Below are positions 14,501 through 22,812 of a stretch of 23,681 nt of DNA, in pieces. Positions within the stretch are counted from its first letter, which is position 1. Every line of letters begins with the position of its first letter. The translations under genes and the position numbers were made by a program. Below the pieces are notes generated by a model. The model was given only the letters and a program-made list of their open reading frames with translations, was not told the origin of the DNA and ran no database searches. The stretch lies in contig JAGLQQ010000191.1 of the NCBI GenBank assembly GCA_023136735.1, forward strand, positions 1 to 23,681, written 5' to 3'. The DNA comes from Candidatus Omnitrophota bacterium. GTDB lineage: Bacteria > Omnitrophota > Gorgyraeia > B26-G9.

Positions 14501-15302
14501 TTGAAACCTTCCTAACGTTTTCCAATTTAAATCCCAGAAATCTTTTTCCCAATGCCGCGAAATTATCCGGCTCATCACTAACATAAAACCGCAGATTATT
14601 CTTGTTTTTATTCCCCCCAGACGCAAGAAGGTTTCCCTTGACAAGGATTTCCTTTGCCTGCCTAGCCACCTGTCTGGCTGAGTCAACAAGAGTTACCTCT
14701 TTGCCCATTACTTCTCTTATGACCGGTTTAAGCAAAGGATAGTGCGTACAGCCAAGAACAAGTGTATCGATTTTTTTTAGCTTAAGCGGCAGCAAATATT
14801 GTCTTGCAATCTGTTTTGTTATCTGTGTATTAAGCCATCCCTCTTCTACCAGCGGAACAAATAATGGACACTCTGTGCTATAAACTTTGGCACCCGATCT
14901 TTTTTGTTTTATCATCTTTTCATATGTTCCGCTATTAATTGCCGTTCTTGTGCCGATAACTCCAATTTTTTTGTTTTTTGTAACATTCACAGCCTCAAGA
15001 ACCCCAGGGGCAATCACCCCGATGATCGGAACCTTAAAGCTCTCTTCGACGATAGAGAGAGCTACGCTTGATGCAGTATTACAGGCAATAATTATAAGTT
15101 TTACCTTGCATTTAAGCAAAAAAAGAATATTTTCTATCGAAAATCTAACTACCGTCTCTCGGGATTTAGGCCCGTAAGGAACCCGAGCCGTATCTCCGAA
15201 ATATACAATCTGTTCATCAGGCAAACTGCGTATAACCTCTTTTACCGCGGTTAATCCTCCGAACCCAGAGTCAAAAATTCCTATTGGCCTTAAATCGCTC
15301 AT
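14493..15302 (-). CDS. murI: Glutamate racemase
   Basis: MurI makes D-glutamate for peptidoglycan. The 269 residues show IGIFDSGFGGLTAVKEV (Asp11 and Ser12), YFGDTARVPYGPKS (34-47), the catalytic Cys74 in IIACNTASS, GVIAPG (95-100), and the second catalytic Cys185 in LGCTHYPLLKP with His187. The start overlaps the amidase stop by 4 nt and the end overlaps queD by 8 nt. Together with the amidase it forms a small wall-metabolism pair at the head of the operon. Confidence 0.97.
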   Translation of the reverse strand: MSDLRPIGIFDSGFGGLTAVKEVIRSLPDEQIVYFGDTARVPYGPKSRETVVRFSIENILFLLKCKVKLIIIACNTASSVALSIVEESFKVPIIGVIAPGVLEAVNVTKNKKIGVIGTRTAINSGTYEKMIKQKRSGAKVYSTECPLFVPLVEEGWLNTQITKQIARQYLLPLKLKKIDTLVLGCTHYPLLKPVIREVMGKEVTLVDSARQVARQAKEILVKGNLLASGGNKNKNNLRFYVSDEPDNFAALGKRFLGFKLENVRKVSNV

Positions 15303-16405
15303 TTACTAAACCCATCACTTAATTCAAACAACCTTTTGTACCGTACTATCCCTACAGTTACAGCCTCTGCCAACATTTGCCGGTAATAAGCATTGTCTAG
15401 CTGTGCCGCCTCGTTCTTATTTGTGAGATACCCCATTTCAAGCAAAACAGCAGGCATATTTGCCCCTTTTAAAACATGGAATTTCGCACCTCTAATATAG
15501 CGCGTATTTAATTTTAAAGTCCTCTTTAATTCATCGGAGATAGAATTTGCCATTTCTATAGACTCTATCCTATTTTCAGATAAAATCATATCCCAAAGTG
15601 TCGCATTAAGATCACTGGAATATTCATAATCAGCATCTTCTTCAAACTTAATTACAGCATTTTCCCTTATTTGCACTGCTTTCGAAAAATCATCATAACC
15701 TGTTGATAAATAAAATGCTTCAAAGCCGTTTACCGATGAAGCATGGAAAGCATTAGCATGAATAGAAATAAAAAAATCAGCTTTTTCTTTATTAGCAATT
15801 TCACTACGCTTTTTAAGAGGATGAAATATATCTGTATCTCTTGTTAGAATTACATCAATACCTTGTTTTGTAAGCTCATTTTTCAAACGAAGCGCGATAT
15901 CTAGAACAATATCTTTTTCCTGTATCCCATTTTTACCTATGGCCCCAGGGTCCTTACCTCCATGCCCGGCATCAATCACAATCTTTCTTATACTAAAAGC
16001 ACTTTTCCTCTTTAATTGTAGAAGAAGCTTTTCTTTCGCGAATAAACGCAGAAATGATTCCGGAACCAAAATCTGCCCTTTATGAACCTTTACCTGTGAT
16101 TTTAAATCAAATACTTCATTATTAAATAAAATAAGCTCGCTGCCGGCAAACAATTTCGCGTTTAATTTAAGATTCTTAACTGTAATAATTTTTGAAAATC
16201 CATCCCAATCCCAGCTTAGATCATACTGATCGCAAACAACTTTCAAAGGAACATACTGTTTTCTATCAAGCCGGACAAAAGACCTTCCGACTTTACCACC
16301 CACAGACACAGAACCTGTGCTTGAACACCCGCTTACAGTAAGGCTGCATAAAAAAAATGAAATTATCAGCAGAATAAAATAATTATATTGTTTTTTTGCC
16401 GGCAT
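15299..16405 (-). CDS. N-acetylmuramoyl-L-alanine amidase, lipoprotein (Amidase_3)
   Basis: This zinc enzyme cleaves the amide between muramic acid and the stem peptide. The 368-residue protein has a lipoprotein signal peptide with lipobox VSGC (Cys27), so it is anchored to a membrane facing the periplasm. Residues 40-125 resemble a copper-amine-oxidase-N-like domain (RKQYVPLKVV, ILVPESFLR), often seen ahead of amidases. Residues 140-362 are Amidase_3 with zinc ligands His148 (IDAGHGGKDPG), Glu163 (IQEKD) and His216 (SIHANA), and catalytic Glu323 (LLEMGYLTN). No clear ribosome binding site precedes the ATG. It is the first gene after the promoter at 16470-16499. Confidence 0.93.
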   Translation of the reverse strand: MPAKKQYNYFILLIISFFLCSLTVSGCSSTGSVSVGGKVGRSFVRLDRKQYVPLKVVCDQYDLSWDWDGFSKIITVKNLKLNAKLFAGSELILFNNEVFDLKSQVKVHKGQILVPESFLRLFAKEKLLLQLKRKSAFSIRKIVIDAGHGGKDPGAIGKNGIQEKDIVLDIALRLKNELTKQGIDVILTRDTDIFHPLKKRSEIANKEKADFFISIHANAFHASSVNGFEAFYLSTGYDDFSKAVQIRENAVIKFEEDADYEYSSDLNATLWDMILSENRIESIEMANSISDELKRTLKLNTRYIRGAKFHVLKGANMPAVLLEMGYLTNKNEAAQLDNAYYRQMLAEAVTVGIVRYKRLFELSDGFSK

Positions 16406-16469
16406 AAGATGAGCTTAAACTTAAAATTCAGTATGGTTTAGTTAGTTTACGAGTATTTACTTCTTTTGC

Positions 16470-16499
16470 ATTGTATCACTAATAGCCTATTTTTTCCAA
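16470..16499 (-). promoter_or_regulatory. Putative promoter of the amidase-murI-que operon
   Basis: On the minus strand TTGGAA (16494-16499) is followed after 18 nt by TACAAT (16470-16475). It lies about 65 nt ahead of the amidase ATG in the divergent spacer. The match is moderate. Confidence 0.4.
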
Positions 16500-16552
16500 T
16501 ATTAATCACAGGGTGAAAGCAAGCAATCGAATCTTCATTTTTTATTATAATA

Positions 16553-16581
16553 TTGACCTTAAGAAAACTAAATAGTATTAT
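16553..16581 (+). promoter_or_regulatory. Promoter of the surface-modification cassette, possibly leaderless
   Basis: TTGACC (16553-16558), a 17-nt spacer and TATTAT (16576-16581) match the sigma70 consensus at 5/6 in each box. The expected transcript start, about 7 nt on, falls at the ATG (16588), which would give a leaderless mRNA. A perfect TATAAT also occurs at 16546-16551 without a good -35; it would leave a ~30-nt leader with only a weak AGG. Confidence 0.55.
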
Positions 16582-16587
16582 TAGGTT

Positions 16588-16836
16588 ATGGCAAAAATCA
16601 AAGATCGCGTTTCTCCATACTTCTTGCTGCTATTACTTGGCTGTCTTAGTTGTATTTTGCCTGCTAAGGCATACGCATATATTGATCCAGGCAGCGGCAG
16701 TTCCCTCTTCCAGTTAATAATTTGCACTGCAATTGGGGGTTTTTTTGCCTGTAAGCTTTTACTTATCCGATACAAAAGCAAGCTCAAAAATCTATTTTCA
16801 AAAGCAAACAAAAAAGACACTAATGCAAAAAATTAA
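16588..16836 (+). CDS. Small DPGSGS membrane protein
   Basis: This 82-residue protein has an N-terminal hydrophobic segment (about 10-29, LLLLLGCLSCILPAKAYA) that looks like a signal peptide. It is followed by YIDPGSGSSLFQL, then a transmembrane helix (about 43-60) and a basic cytoplasmic tail (KSKLKNLFSKANKK). I recall similar short proteins with an (A)YIDPG(S/T)GS motif beside NoeA-like and sulfatase-like genes in polysaccharide regions; no function is known to me. It overlaps the next gene by 14 nt and starts the cassette. A role as a membrane scaffold or assembly factor for the downstream enzymes is only inference. The LSC within the leader could be mistaken for a lipobox, but Cys22 fits poorly. 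Confidence 0.8.
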   Translation: MAKIKDRVSPYFLLLLLGCLSCILPAKAYAYIDPGSGSSLFQLIICTAIGGFFACKLLLIRYKSKLKNLFSKANKKDTNAKN

Positions 16837-18199
16837 AAAAATACCCGGTTCCTTCCGTGATCCAGACGGTTATGTTTTCTCTCACGAGGAATCTATTTAC
16901 AGATGCATAACTCATAATTATCAAGACAACTACGAGCACTTCATCGCTTCAGGGCTTTATAAAGCACTTACAAGCGAAAATCTATTAATTAAACACATCG
17001 AGATTGACAAAACAGAAAATTTTCCCAAAGATGCATTTAAAGTAATAAAACCCTATCTTATTCCCTTCATATCATACCCTTACGAATGGTGTTTCAGTCA
17101 ATTAAAACAAGCAGCACTAACAACTCTAAAAATCCAAAAAACCTCAATGCGTTTTAAAATGAGTTTGAAGGACTGCAGTGCATACAATATACAATTTTTG
17201 CATAACCGCGCAGTTCTAATAGACACATTGTCTTTTGAAAAATATGATGAGTTTCGCCCTTGGCCTGCTTACAGACAGTTTTGCCAGCATTTTCTGGCTC
17301 CACTAGCTCTAATGAGCTACAAAGATGTCCGGCTGAATCAGCTGCTTAGAATATTCATAGATGGCATTCCCCTTGATATGGCAAGCGCATTACTGCCCAA
17401 AAGCACCTATTTAAATCTTCCTTTATTTTTACATATACATCTCCATGCAAGATTTCAGAAAAAGCTATCTTCTAGAAAATCTCCTTCTTTTCTAAAGGCA
17501 AACCGGCTCGGCCTGCTTGGCATGCTCGAACAATTAGAGTCCTTGATAAAAAACCTTAAGTTCAAGACTGCAAACAACAACTGGCATAACTATTATCAGG
17601 ATAATTCCTATTCAAATGCTGCGTTTACGCATAAAAAAGAAATTGTCAGTGAGTTTCTGGATATCATAAATCCCAAAACAATTTGGGATTTAGGCGCAAA
17701 TAAAGGCATTTTCAGCTCACTCGCAGCGAAAAAGGGCTCCTTGGTAATTGCTTTTGACAATGAACCCGGGCTTATTGAAAAATTTTATCTTAACTGCCAG
17801 AAAACAGGCAGTTCAAATATCCTTCCCCTTGTTTTAGACCTGAGTAATCCGAGCCCTGATATCGGATGGGAAAACAAAGAACGGACATCGTTGTTTAATC
17901 GCGGGCCCGCACACACAATTATGGCGCTTGCTTTGATCCATCATTTGACAATATCTAATAATGTGTCTCTAAAAAGAATCGCCGCATTTTTTGCTAATAA
18001 CTGTACCTGGGCTATAATTGAGTTCATTCCTAAAGATGATCCGCAAGCAATAAAACTGCTCACCAGCCGAAAAGATATATTTTCAAGCTACACGAGAAAA
18101 AATTTCGAAAAAACCTTCTCTACTTTATTTAAAATCCATTCTCAAACAAAAATAAAAGAAAGCAAAAGAACCGTTTACCTAATAGAAAAAATCAAATGA
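16823..18199 (+). CDS. NoeA-like SAM-dependent methyltransferase with kinase-like N-terminal region
   Basis: I start this at ATG 16823 (458 residues), because MQKIKKIPGSFRDPDGYVF is the typical beginning; the frame extends upstream to 16733 inside the small membrane protein. Residues 1-220 contain FRDPDGYVF, IPFISYPYEWCFSQLKQAA, SLKDCSAYNIQF and VLIDTLSFE, highly conserved in the NoeA-like family. Asp117-x4-Asn122 followed by Asp134 matches the spacing of a protein-kinase/APH catalytic loop and metal-binding Asp. Residues 280-420 form a class I methyltransferase domain with motif I IWDLGANKGIFSS (287-299), the acidic VIAFDNEP, and LALIHHLT. No membrane helix is seen. It overlaps the sulfatase-like gene by 4 nt (ATGA). 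It probably modifies a glycan or its carrier; the substrate is unknown. Confidence 0.85.
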   Translation: MQKIKKIPGSFRDPDGYVFSHEESIYRCITHNYQDNYEHFIASGLYKALTSENLLIKHIEIDKTENFPKDAFKVIKPYLIPFISYPYEWCFSQLKQAALTTLKIQKTSMRFKMSLKDCSAYNIQFLHNRAVLIDTLSFEKYDEFRPWPAYRQFCQHFLAPLALMSYKDVRLNQLLRIFIDGIPLDMASALLPKSTYLNLPLFLHIHLHARFQKKLSSRKSPSFLKANRLGLLGMLEQLESLIKNLKFKTANNNWHNYYQDNSYSNAAFTHKKEIVSEFLDIINPKTIWDLGANKGIFSSLAAKKGSLVIAFDNEPGLIEKFYLNCQKTGSSNILPLVLDLSNPSPDIGWENKERTSLFNRGPAHTIMALALIHHLTISNNVSLKRIAAFFANNCTWAIIEFIPKDDPQAIKLLTSRKDIFSSYTRKNFEKTFSTLFKIHSQTKIKESKRTVYLIEKIK

Positions 18200-20016
18200 G
18201 TAAGCTCGACATTAAAGATAAACTAAGCACTGCTATATGCACATCTTCTTTTTTTATACTCACTATTTTTTTATTTACACCTCTTAACATATATTTAACA
18301 AACCTAAATAATTTTAATTTTTATACAAATGCTTGGGCATTATTATTTAACTCTCTGGCTATTTCCGCATTATTTGTCTGCTTTAATGCCTCAATCCTTA
18401 TTCTCCTAAAAGCCTCAACATTTAAAAACCTCGTTTCAATCTTATTTACAGCATCTTTTCTGTTTTGGTTTTTCAGCAACATCCTAGTATGGGATTACGG
18501 ATTATTTTACGGCATTCCCATTAATTGGGATGATTTCAACTATAGAGCCATCATTGATTCAGCAATTTATATTCTTTTTCTCATGCTATTGATTTTTAAA
18601 AAAGATTTAATATACAAGATATCAAAAAAAGCAAGCATCGCTCTTATTATTATCCAACTGATTTCAGTCTTGTTGTTAGCAACACAAAAGAAACAAGAAG
18701 ATTTTCTCAATAATTCTTCTCAAAAAATAGATTTCAGCCAACAATTTAATTTTTCTAAAAATAAAAACATAATAATCCTTGTCATCGATTCATTCCAAAC
18801 AGATTTCTTCCAGGAAATCATTAATAAGGATAACTCTTATAAAAAGATGTTCAATGGTTTTACTTATTTTCGCAATGCAGCCGGAGGTTTTCCGGCTACC
18901 GCCTTTTCCACCCCTTTAATTCTGACAAGCAAGTATTATGATAATTCTCAACCTAAAAAAATATTTTTAAAAAAAGCATTTTTGTCAGATTCCAGCATCT
19001 CCAAGATTCTCAAAAAAAATGGTTTTTTAGCTGACATATACCCATCTAATCTTTTTTACTATAATAATGAGACAATATCAAACTACAAAGAATACAATAA
19101 AACTAAAAATGTAAAATTATTATTCAACAAAGATATTTTATTTGATTACATACAGCTATTTGACATTACTCTCTTTAGAATTTGCCCTCATTTTTTCAAA
19201 AAAAACATTTATGCTAATCGCTCATGGTTTTTAAAACGCATTTTAACACTTAAAAAGATTAATCGTTTATTATCTAAACACAACCAAGAAAATGATTTTG
19301 AAAATAATATAATCAATGAAAAACCAAATCTTTTTTCGGAAAATTCTTTAAATGACGTCAATGTAAAATTCATACAAGAAATGCACCTAAAAGCAGCCGC
19401 TGATTACGATAAACCGGCATTTAAATATTATCATCTTGCGGGAATACACCCTCCCATTTATCTAGACGAGAATCTGAAACATCACTACAATGCCCTTCCA
19501 GCAACACGCGAATCCTATATTACAAATGCAAAAGGGATTCTAAAGCTTACCGGAATATTTATCGACATATTAAAAAGAAACAAAATTTACGATAATTCAA
19601 TGATTTTTATAATCGCTGATCACGGCACACAGCATATCCCTGTTGATCTTAAACCCATCGGTTTCAAAGAAACTAACACTACTTCACAAATCGACACATT
19701 CAATCTTGGTTCCGGGCTCCCCTTGATACTTGTTAAGCCGTTTAATTCTCAAACAAACTTCGAAATTTCCGACGCGCCTGTTTCACTTGCTAATATAGGA
19801 GCAACTATTTTTGATGCATTGCATATTACTGAAGCAGAGCAAATTGAAAAATCCATGTTCAAGATCGGGAAAGAAGATAAAATCTACCGTCGTTTTTTAC
19901 ACCACAATTGGGGTAGAGAAGAACAAAATTCAGACTACATGCCTAAGATTACAGAGTATACAATCTCCGGCTTCAGCTGGCTAAGAAGCTCGTGGAAGCT
20001 TAAGAAGAAAAAGTGA
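18196..20016 (+). CDS. Membrane-anchored sulfatase/phosphoethanolamine-transferase-like enzyme
   Basis: This 606-residue protein has four or five N-terminal transmembrane helices (about 13-35, 45-72, 78-99, 120-134, 146-162) and an extracytoplasmic alkaline-phosphatase-superfamily domain. Metal ligands appear in IIILVIDSF (Asp198) and IIADHGTQH (Asp475, His476). The likely nucleophile is Thr235 in GGFPATAFSTP (Ser238 is the alternative), and the mid-domain HLAGIHPP (His413, His418) fits a metal/substrate site. No Cys-x-Pro/Ser-x-x-Arg sulfatase motif is seen, so a phosphotransferase or phosphodiesterase like EptA/LTA synthase is more likely than a formylglycine sulfatase. It overlaps the methyltransferase gene by 4 nt. 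The sequence is very AT-rich. Its last ~85 residues match the decayed copy at 1050-1302. Confidence 0.85.
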   Translation: MSKLDIKDKLSTAICTSSFFILTIFLFTPLNIYLTNLNNFNFYTNAWALLFNSLAISALFVCFNASILILLKASTFKNLVSILFTASFLFWFFSNILVWDYGLFYGIPINWDDFNYRAIIDSAIYILFLMLLIFKKDLIYKISKKASIALIIIQLISVLLLATQKKQEDFLNNSSQKIDFSQQFNFSKNKNIIILVIDSFQTDFFQEIINKDNSYKKMFNGFTYFRNAAGGFPATAFSTPLILTSKYYDNSQPKKIFLKKAFLSDSSISKILKKNGFLADIYPSNLFYYNNETISNYKEYNKTKNVKLLFNKDILFDYIQLFDITLFRICPHFFKKNIYANRSWFLKRILTLKKINRLLSKHNQENDFENNIINEKPNLFSENSLNDVNVKFIQEMHLKAAADYDKPAFKYYHLAGIHPPIYLDENLKHHYNALPATRESYITNAKGILKLTGIFIDILKRNKIYDNSMIFIIADHGTQHIPVDLKPIGFKETNTTSQIDTFNLGSGLPLILVKPFNSQTNFEISDAPVSLANIGATIFDALHITEAEQIEKSMFKIGKEDKIYRRFLHHNWGREEQNSDYMPKITEYTISGFSWLRSSWKLKKKK

Positions 20017-20134
20017 AACATGCCATGGAAAATCATTGCAAATAATTTAGTTTACCATGAGTAGAATCGAATGGTTTAGCATGAGCGAGTAGCGCTATTA
20101 ATATTTCTAAAACTTTTACATTACAGGAACAATT

Positions 20135-22798
20135 ATGCACAAGGAATTAATTGCTGTTATTCTTCCCAATAGCGCGATTCAATTAGAGTGGATTGACTCC
20201 GAAGCTAAGATCGATAAAAGCACACAGATTTCCCAAAAGGAAATACTTAAACGGTTTCAAGAGAATTTTGCCTCGGCATTATTGTTTTTAAGCTTTTCTG
20301 ACAAGGATGTAAAGCTGTCTGTCTCCCTAGATTTCTTCAGGAATTTTACCCGCCTTTTCGCGCGCAAATTAAGTCACACCCCTAACCTTGAAACAATTCG
20401 CGAAAAAATATCCATCCCTCTTGAAGATAATGAAATTTCAGAAATGATAGAAAAAGCTCCTTTCATGATAGGAACAGAATATTTAAACGCGAAGCTTCTA
20501 AAATCTTTATGGACTGTTATCCATACCCAGTTTCAACAAAAGATTAAAAAATATAATGGGACAGTTGAAAATTTCATAAAAAAACATAGCCCGAATATTC
20601 ACCTCGTTGGAAGAGTCTATTTTCACCTTGTTGAAAATAAAAAGTCAGTAGACTTTCCATTTGCTTTTTTAGCAACATATTCAGCTTCCCTTAATAAACA
20701 AGGACAATCAAAACATCTTCCTTTAAAATATGCCCTTGAAGAATACGGAAAAAACAGCCGTAAATTGCTGGATATTCTTACAACCGTCCATTTAGCTGCT
20801 AAAGAAAGTGAATTAATTACAAACCTCTTAGACTCAGGTGAAGTCTTTCATCCCCTGGCTTGGAGTTCAAAAGAAGCTTTTAGATTTCTTAAAGAAATTA
20901 TTGTTTATGAAAATGCCGGTATTCTGTGTAGAATTCCTAATTGGTGGAAAGGCGGAGCTGATTCGTTTAGATTAAATATATCTATTGGAGATTCTTCACC
21001 ATCTTATTTGGGGATAGATTCAATCTTAAATTTTAACGCGCAATTGTTCCTGGGAGATTCTGTCATTAGTAAAGAGGAGGCAAAAAAAATACTTTCCGAA
21101 TCCGAAGGGCTTGCTTACATCAAAGGCAAATGGGTTGAAGTGGATGCTCAAAAACTCAATCAGGCCCTTGCGGCATTTGAAAAGGCGGCACACACCTCAA
21201 AAGAGGGAGGATTGACGCTCAAAGAGGCCATGCGTATGCAAATGGGAGCAAAGAATATATTTGGAGGCGAAGAACAAAATGATATGGTAAATATCTCAAA
21301 CGGCGAATGGCTTCAATCTATCATTGAAAAATTACAAAATCCTGATTTGATTAAATCTATCCTTCCGGATAAAACCTTCAAAGGCACACTTCGCGGTTAC
21401 CAGCAAAACGGATTAAACTGGCTGCATCTTTTACATTCCTTACAATTTGGGGCATGCCTTGCTGATGATATGGGACTTGGGAAGACCATTCAAATTCTCG
21501 GATTTTTGACACTTCTGAAAAATTCTAAGAAGTCAAAATCAAATTTACTCATTGTGCCGGCTTCATTGCTTTCAAACTGGCAGAATGAAATCAACCGTTT
21601 TGCTCCATCATTAAAATTCATTATTGCCCACCCGGGCGTAAATCCTCAAAGTAAAATTTTACTTGAAAATGATCAATTTATCAAAAAATATGATCTTGTC
21701 ATTACAACCTATGCTTTAATACAACGATCTCCCTCCCTAAAATCCTACGCGTGGCAGTATGTTATTTTAGATGAAGCCCAGGCAATCAAAAACCCAGCCG
21801 CGAAACAAACAAAAGCATTAAAAAAACTAACATCCTACAATAGAATAATCCTCACCGGGACCCCTATTGAAAACAGGCTTTCTGATCTGTGGTCTCTCTA
21901 TGATTTCATTAATCCCGGATTGTTAGGCAGCGCTAAAGAATTTACAGATTACGCTAAAAAATTAAAAGATAACACAGATAAATATAGTCGCTTAAAAAAA
22001 GTGATCAGCCCGTACATCTTACGCCGGCTTAAAACAGATAAATCTATTATCTCAGACCTGCCTGACAAGATTGAGATGAAAACATACTCTGAATTAAGTA
22101 AAAAACAGGTTCTTTTGTATGAAAAATTAATTGATGATATCCGTTACAATCTGGAAAGATTAGAAGGCATTCAGCGCAAAGGTATAATATTATCCTCACT
22201 GATGAAGTTCAAGCAAATCTGCAATCATCCCGGCCAGTACCTGGACAACAAGAATTACAATGAAGAAGACAGCGGTAAATTCAAACGTCTGAGAGAGATC
22301 TGCGAGACAATTTTTGAAAAGAGAGAAAAAGTTTTAATTTTTACGCAATTCAAAGAAATAACAGGCCCTCTCCATACTTTTTTAAAAACCGTTTTTAACA
22401 GAGAAGGCTTGATTTTACACGGCAGTATCCCGACAGCAAAACGAAAGAAAATCATTGAACGTTTTCAAAGCAAAGAATATATTCCGTTTTTTATTTTATC
22501 AATTAAAGCCGGGGGGGTAGGGCTTAATTTAACAGAAGCCAATCATGTGCTTCATTTTGATAGATGGTGGAATCCTGCTGTTGAGAATCAAGCAACAGAC
22601 AGGGTATTTAGGATCGGTCAGAAAAAAAAGGTTCTTGTGCATAAATTTATCACAAAGGGAACAATTGAGGAAAAAATTGACGCTATGTTAGAACAAAAAT
22701 CCGCTCTATCGCGTGATGTTATTCAAAGTTCAGGTGAAAACTGGATAACAGAGATGGGAAACAAAGAAATACTAAATCTATTTAAACTCAATTTATAA
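20135..22798 (+). CDS. SNF2-family DNA-dependent ATPase
   Basis: This 887-residue protein is a bacterial SWI2/SNF2 ATPase that would translocate on duplex DNA and remodel DNA-protein or transcription complexes. Residues 1-375 form the accessory region of bacterial SNF2 proteins, ending with GLAYIKGKWVEVD (325-337). The SNF2_N domain starts at LRGYQQNGLNWL (419-430): Walker A DDMGLGKT (444-451), DEAQ (546-549), LTGTPIENRLSDLWSLYDF (573-591). The helicase C domain includes VLIFTQF (733-739), LHGSIPTAKR (761-770), GGVGLNLTEA (793-802), FDRWWNP (808-814) and the arginine fingers of TDRVFRIGQ (821-829). All ATPase motifs are intact. AGGA precedes the ATG. It lies 118 nt after the surface cassette and 14 nt before the SWIM gene, with which it forms a unit. 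Confidence 0.95.
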   Translation: MHKELIAVILPNSAIQLEWIDSEAKIDKSTQISQKEILKRFQENFASALLFLSFSDKDVKLSVSLDFFRNFTRLFARKLSHTPNLETIREKISIPLEDNEISEMIEKAPFMIGTEYLNAKLLKSLWTVIHTQFQQKIKKYNGTVENFIKKHSPNIHLVGRVYFHLVENKKSVDFPFAFLATYSASLNKQGQSKHLPLKYALEEYGKNSRKLLDILTTVHLAAKESELITNLLDSGEVFHPLAWSSKEAFRFLKEIIVYENAGILCRIPNWWKGGADSFRLNISIGDSSPSYLGIDSILNFNAQLFLGDSVISKEEAKKILSESEGLAYIKGKWVEVDAQKLNQALAAFEKAAHTSKEGGLTLKEAMRMQMGAKNIFGGEEQNDMVNISNGEWLQSIIEKLQNPDLIKSILPDKTFKGTLRGYQQNGLNWLHLLHSLQFGACLADDMGLGKTIQILGFLTLLKNSKKSKSNLLIVPASLLSNWQNEINRFAPSLKFIIAHPGVNPQSKILLENDQFIKKYDLVITTYALIQRSPSLKSYAWQYVILDEAQAIKNPAAKQTKALKKLTSYNRIILTGTPIENRLSDLWSLYDFINPGLLGSAKEFTDYAKKLKDNTDKYSRLKKVISPYILRRLKTDKSIISDLPDKIEMKTYSELSKKQVLLYEKLIDDIRYNLERLEGIQRKGIILSSLMKFKQICNHPGQYLDNKNYNEEDSGKFKRLREICETIFEKREKVLIFTQFKEITGPLHTFLKTVFNREGLILHGSIPTAKRKKIIERFQSKEYIPFFILSIKAGGVGLNLTEANHVLHFDRWWNPAVENQATDRVFRIGQKKKVLVHKFITKGTIEEKIDAMLEQKSALSRDVIQSSGENWITEMGNKEILNLFKLNL

Positions 22799-22812
22799 CA
22801 AAGGATACCATT

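Noticed and set aside
14501..14689. N-terminal extension of the QueD frame
   Set aside because: It lies wholly within murI, shows no family similarity, and a good ribosome binding site marks the ATG at 14500.
16406..16587. preQ1 riboswitch ahead of the operon that carries the que genes
   Set aside because: The que genes are internal to the operon, and I see no compact pseudoknot-like preQ1 aptamer in the spacer by eye.
16733..16822. Upstream extension of the NoeA-like frame
   Set aside because: It overlaps the small membrane protein gene in another frame; family similarity starts at MQKIKKIPGSFRDP.
20017..20134. Near-repeats GTTTACCATGAG and GTTTAGCATGAG before the SNF2 gene as an operator
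   Set aside because: The match is short (11/12) and no promoter boxes are clear around it; too weak to call.
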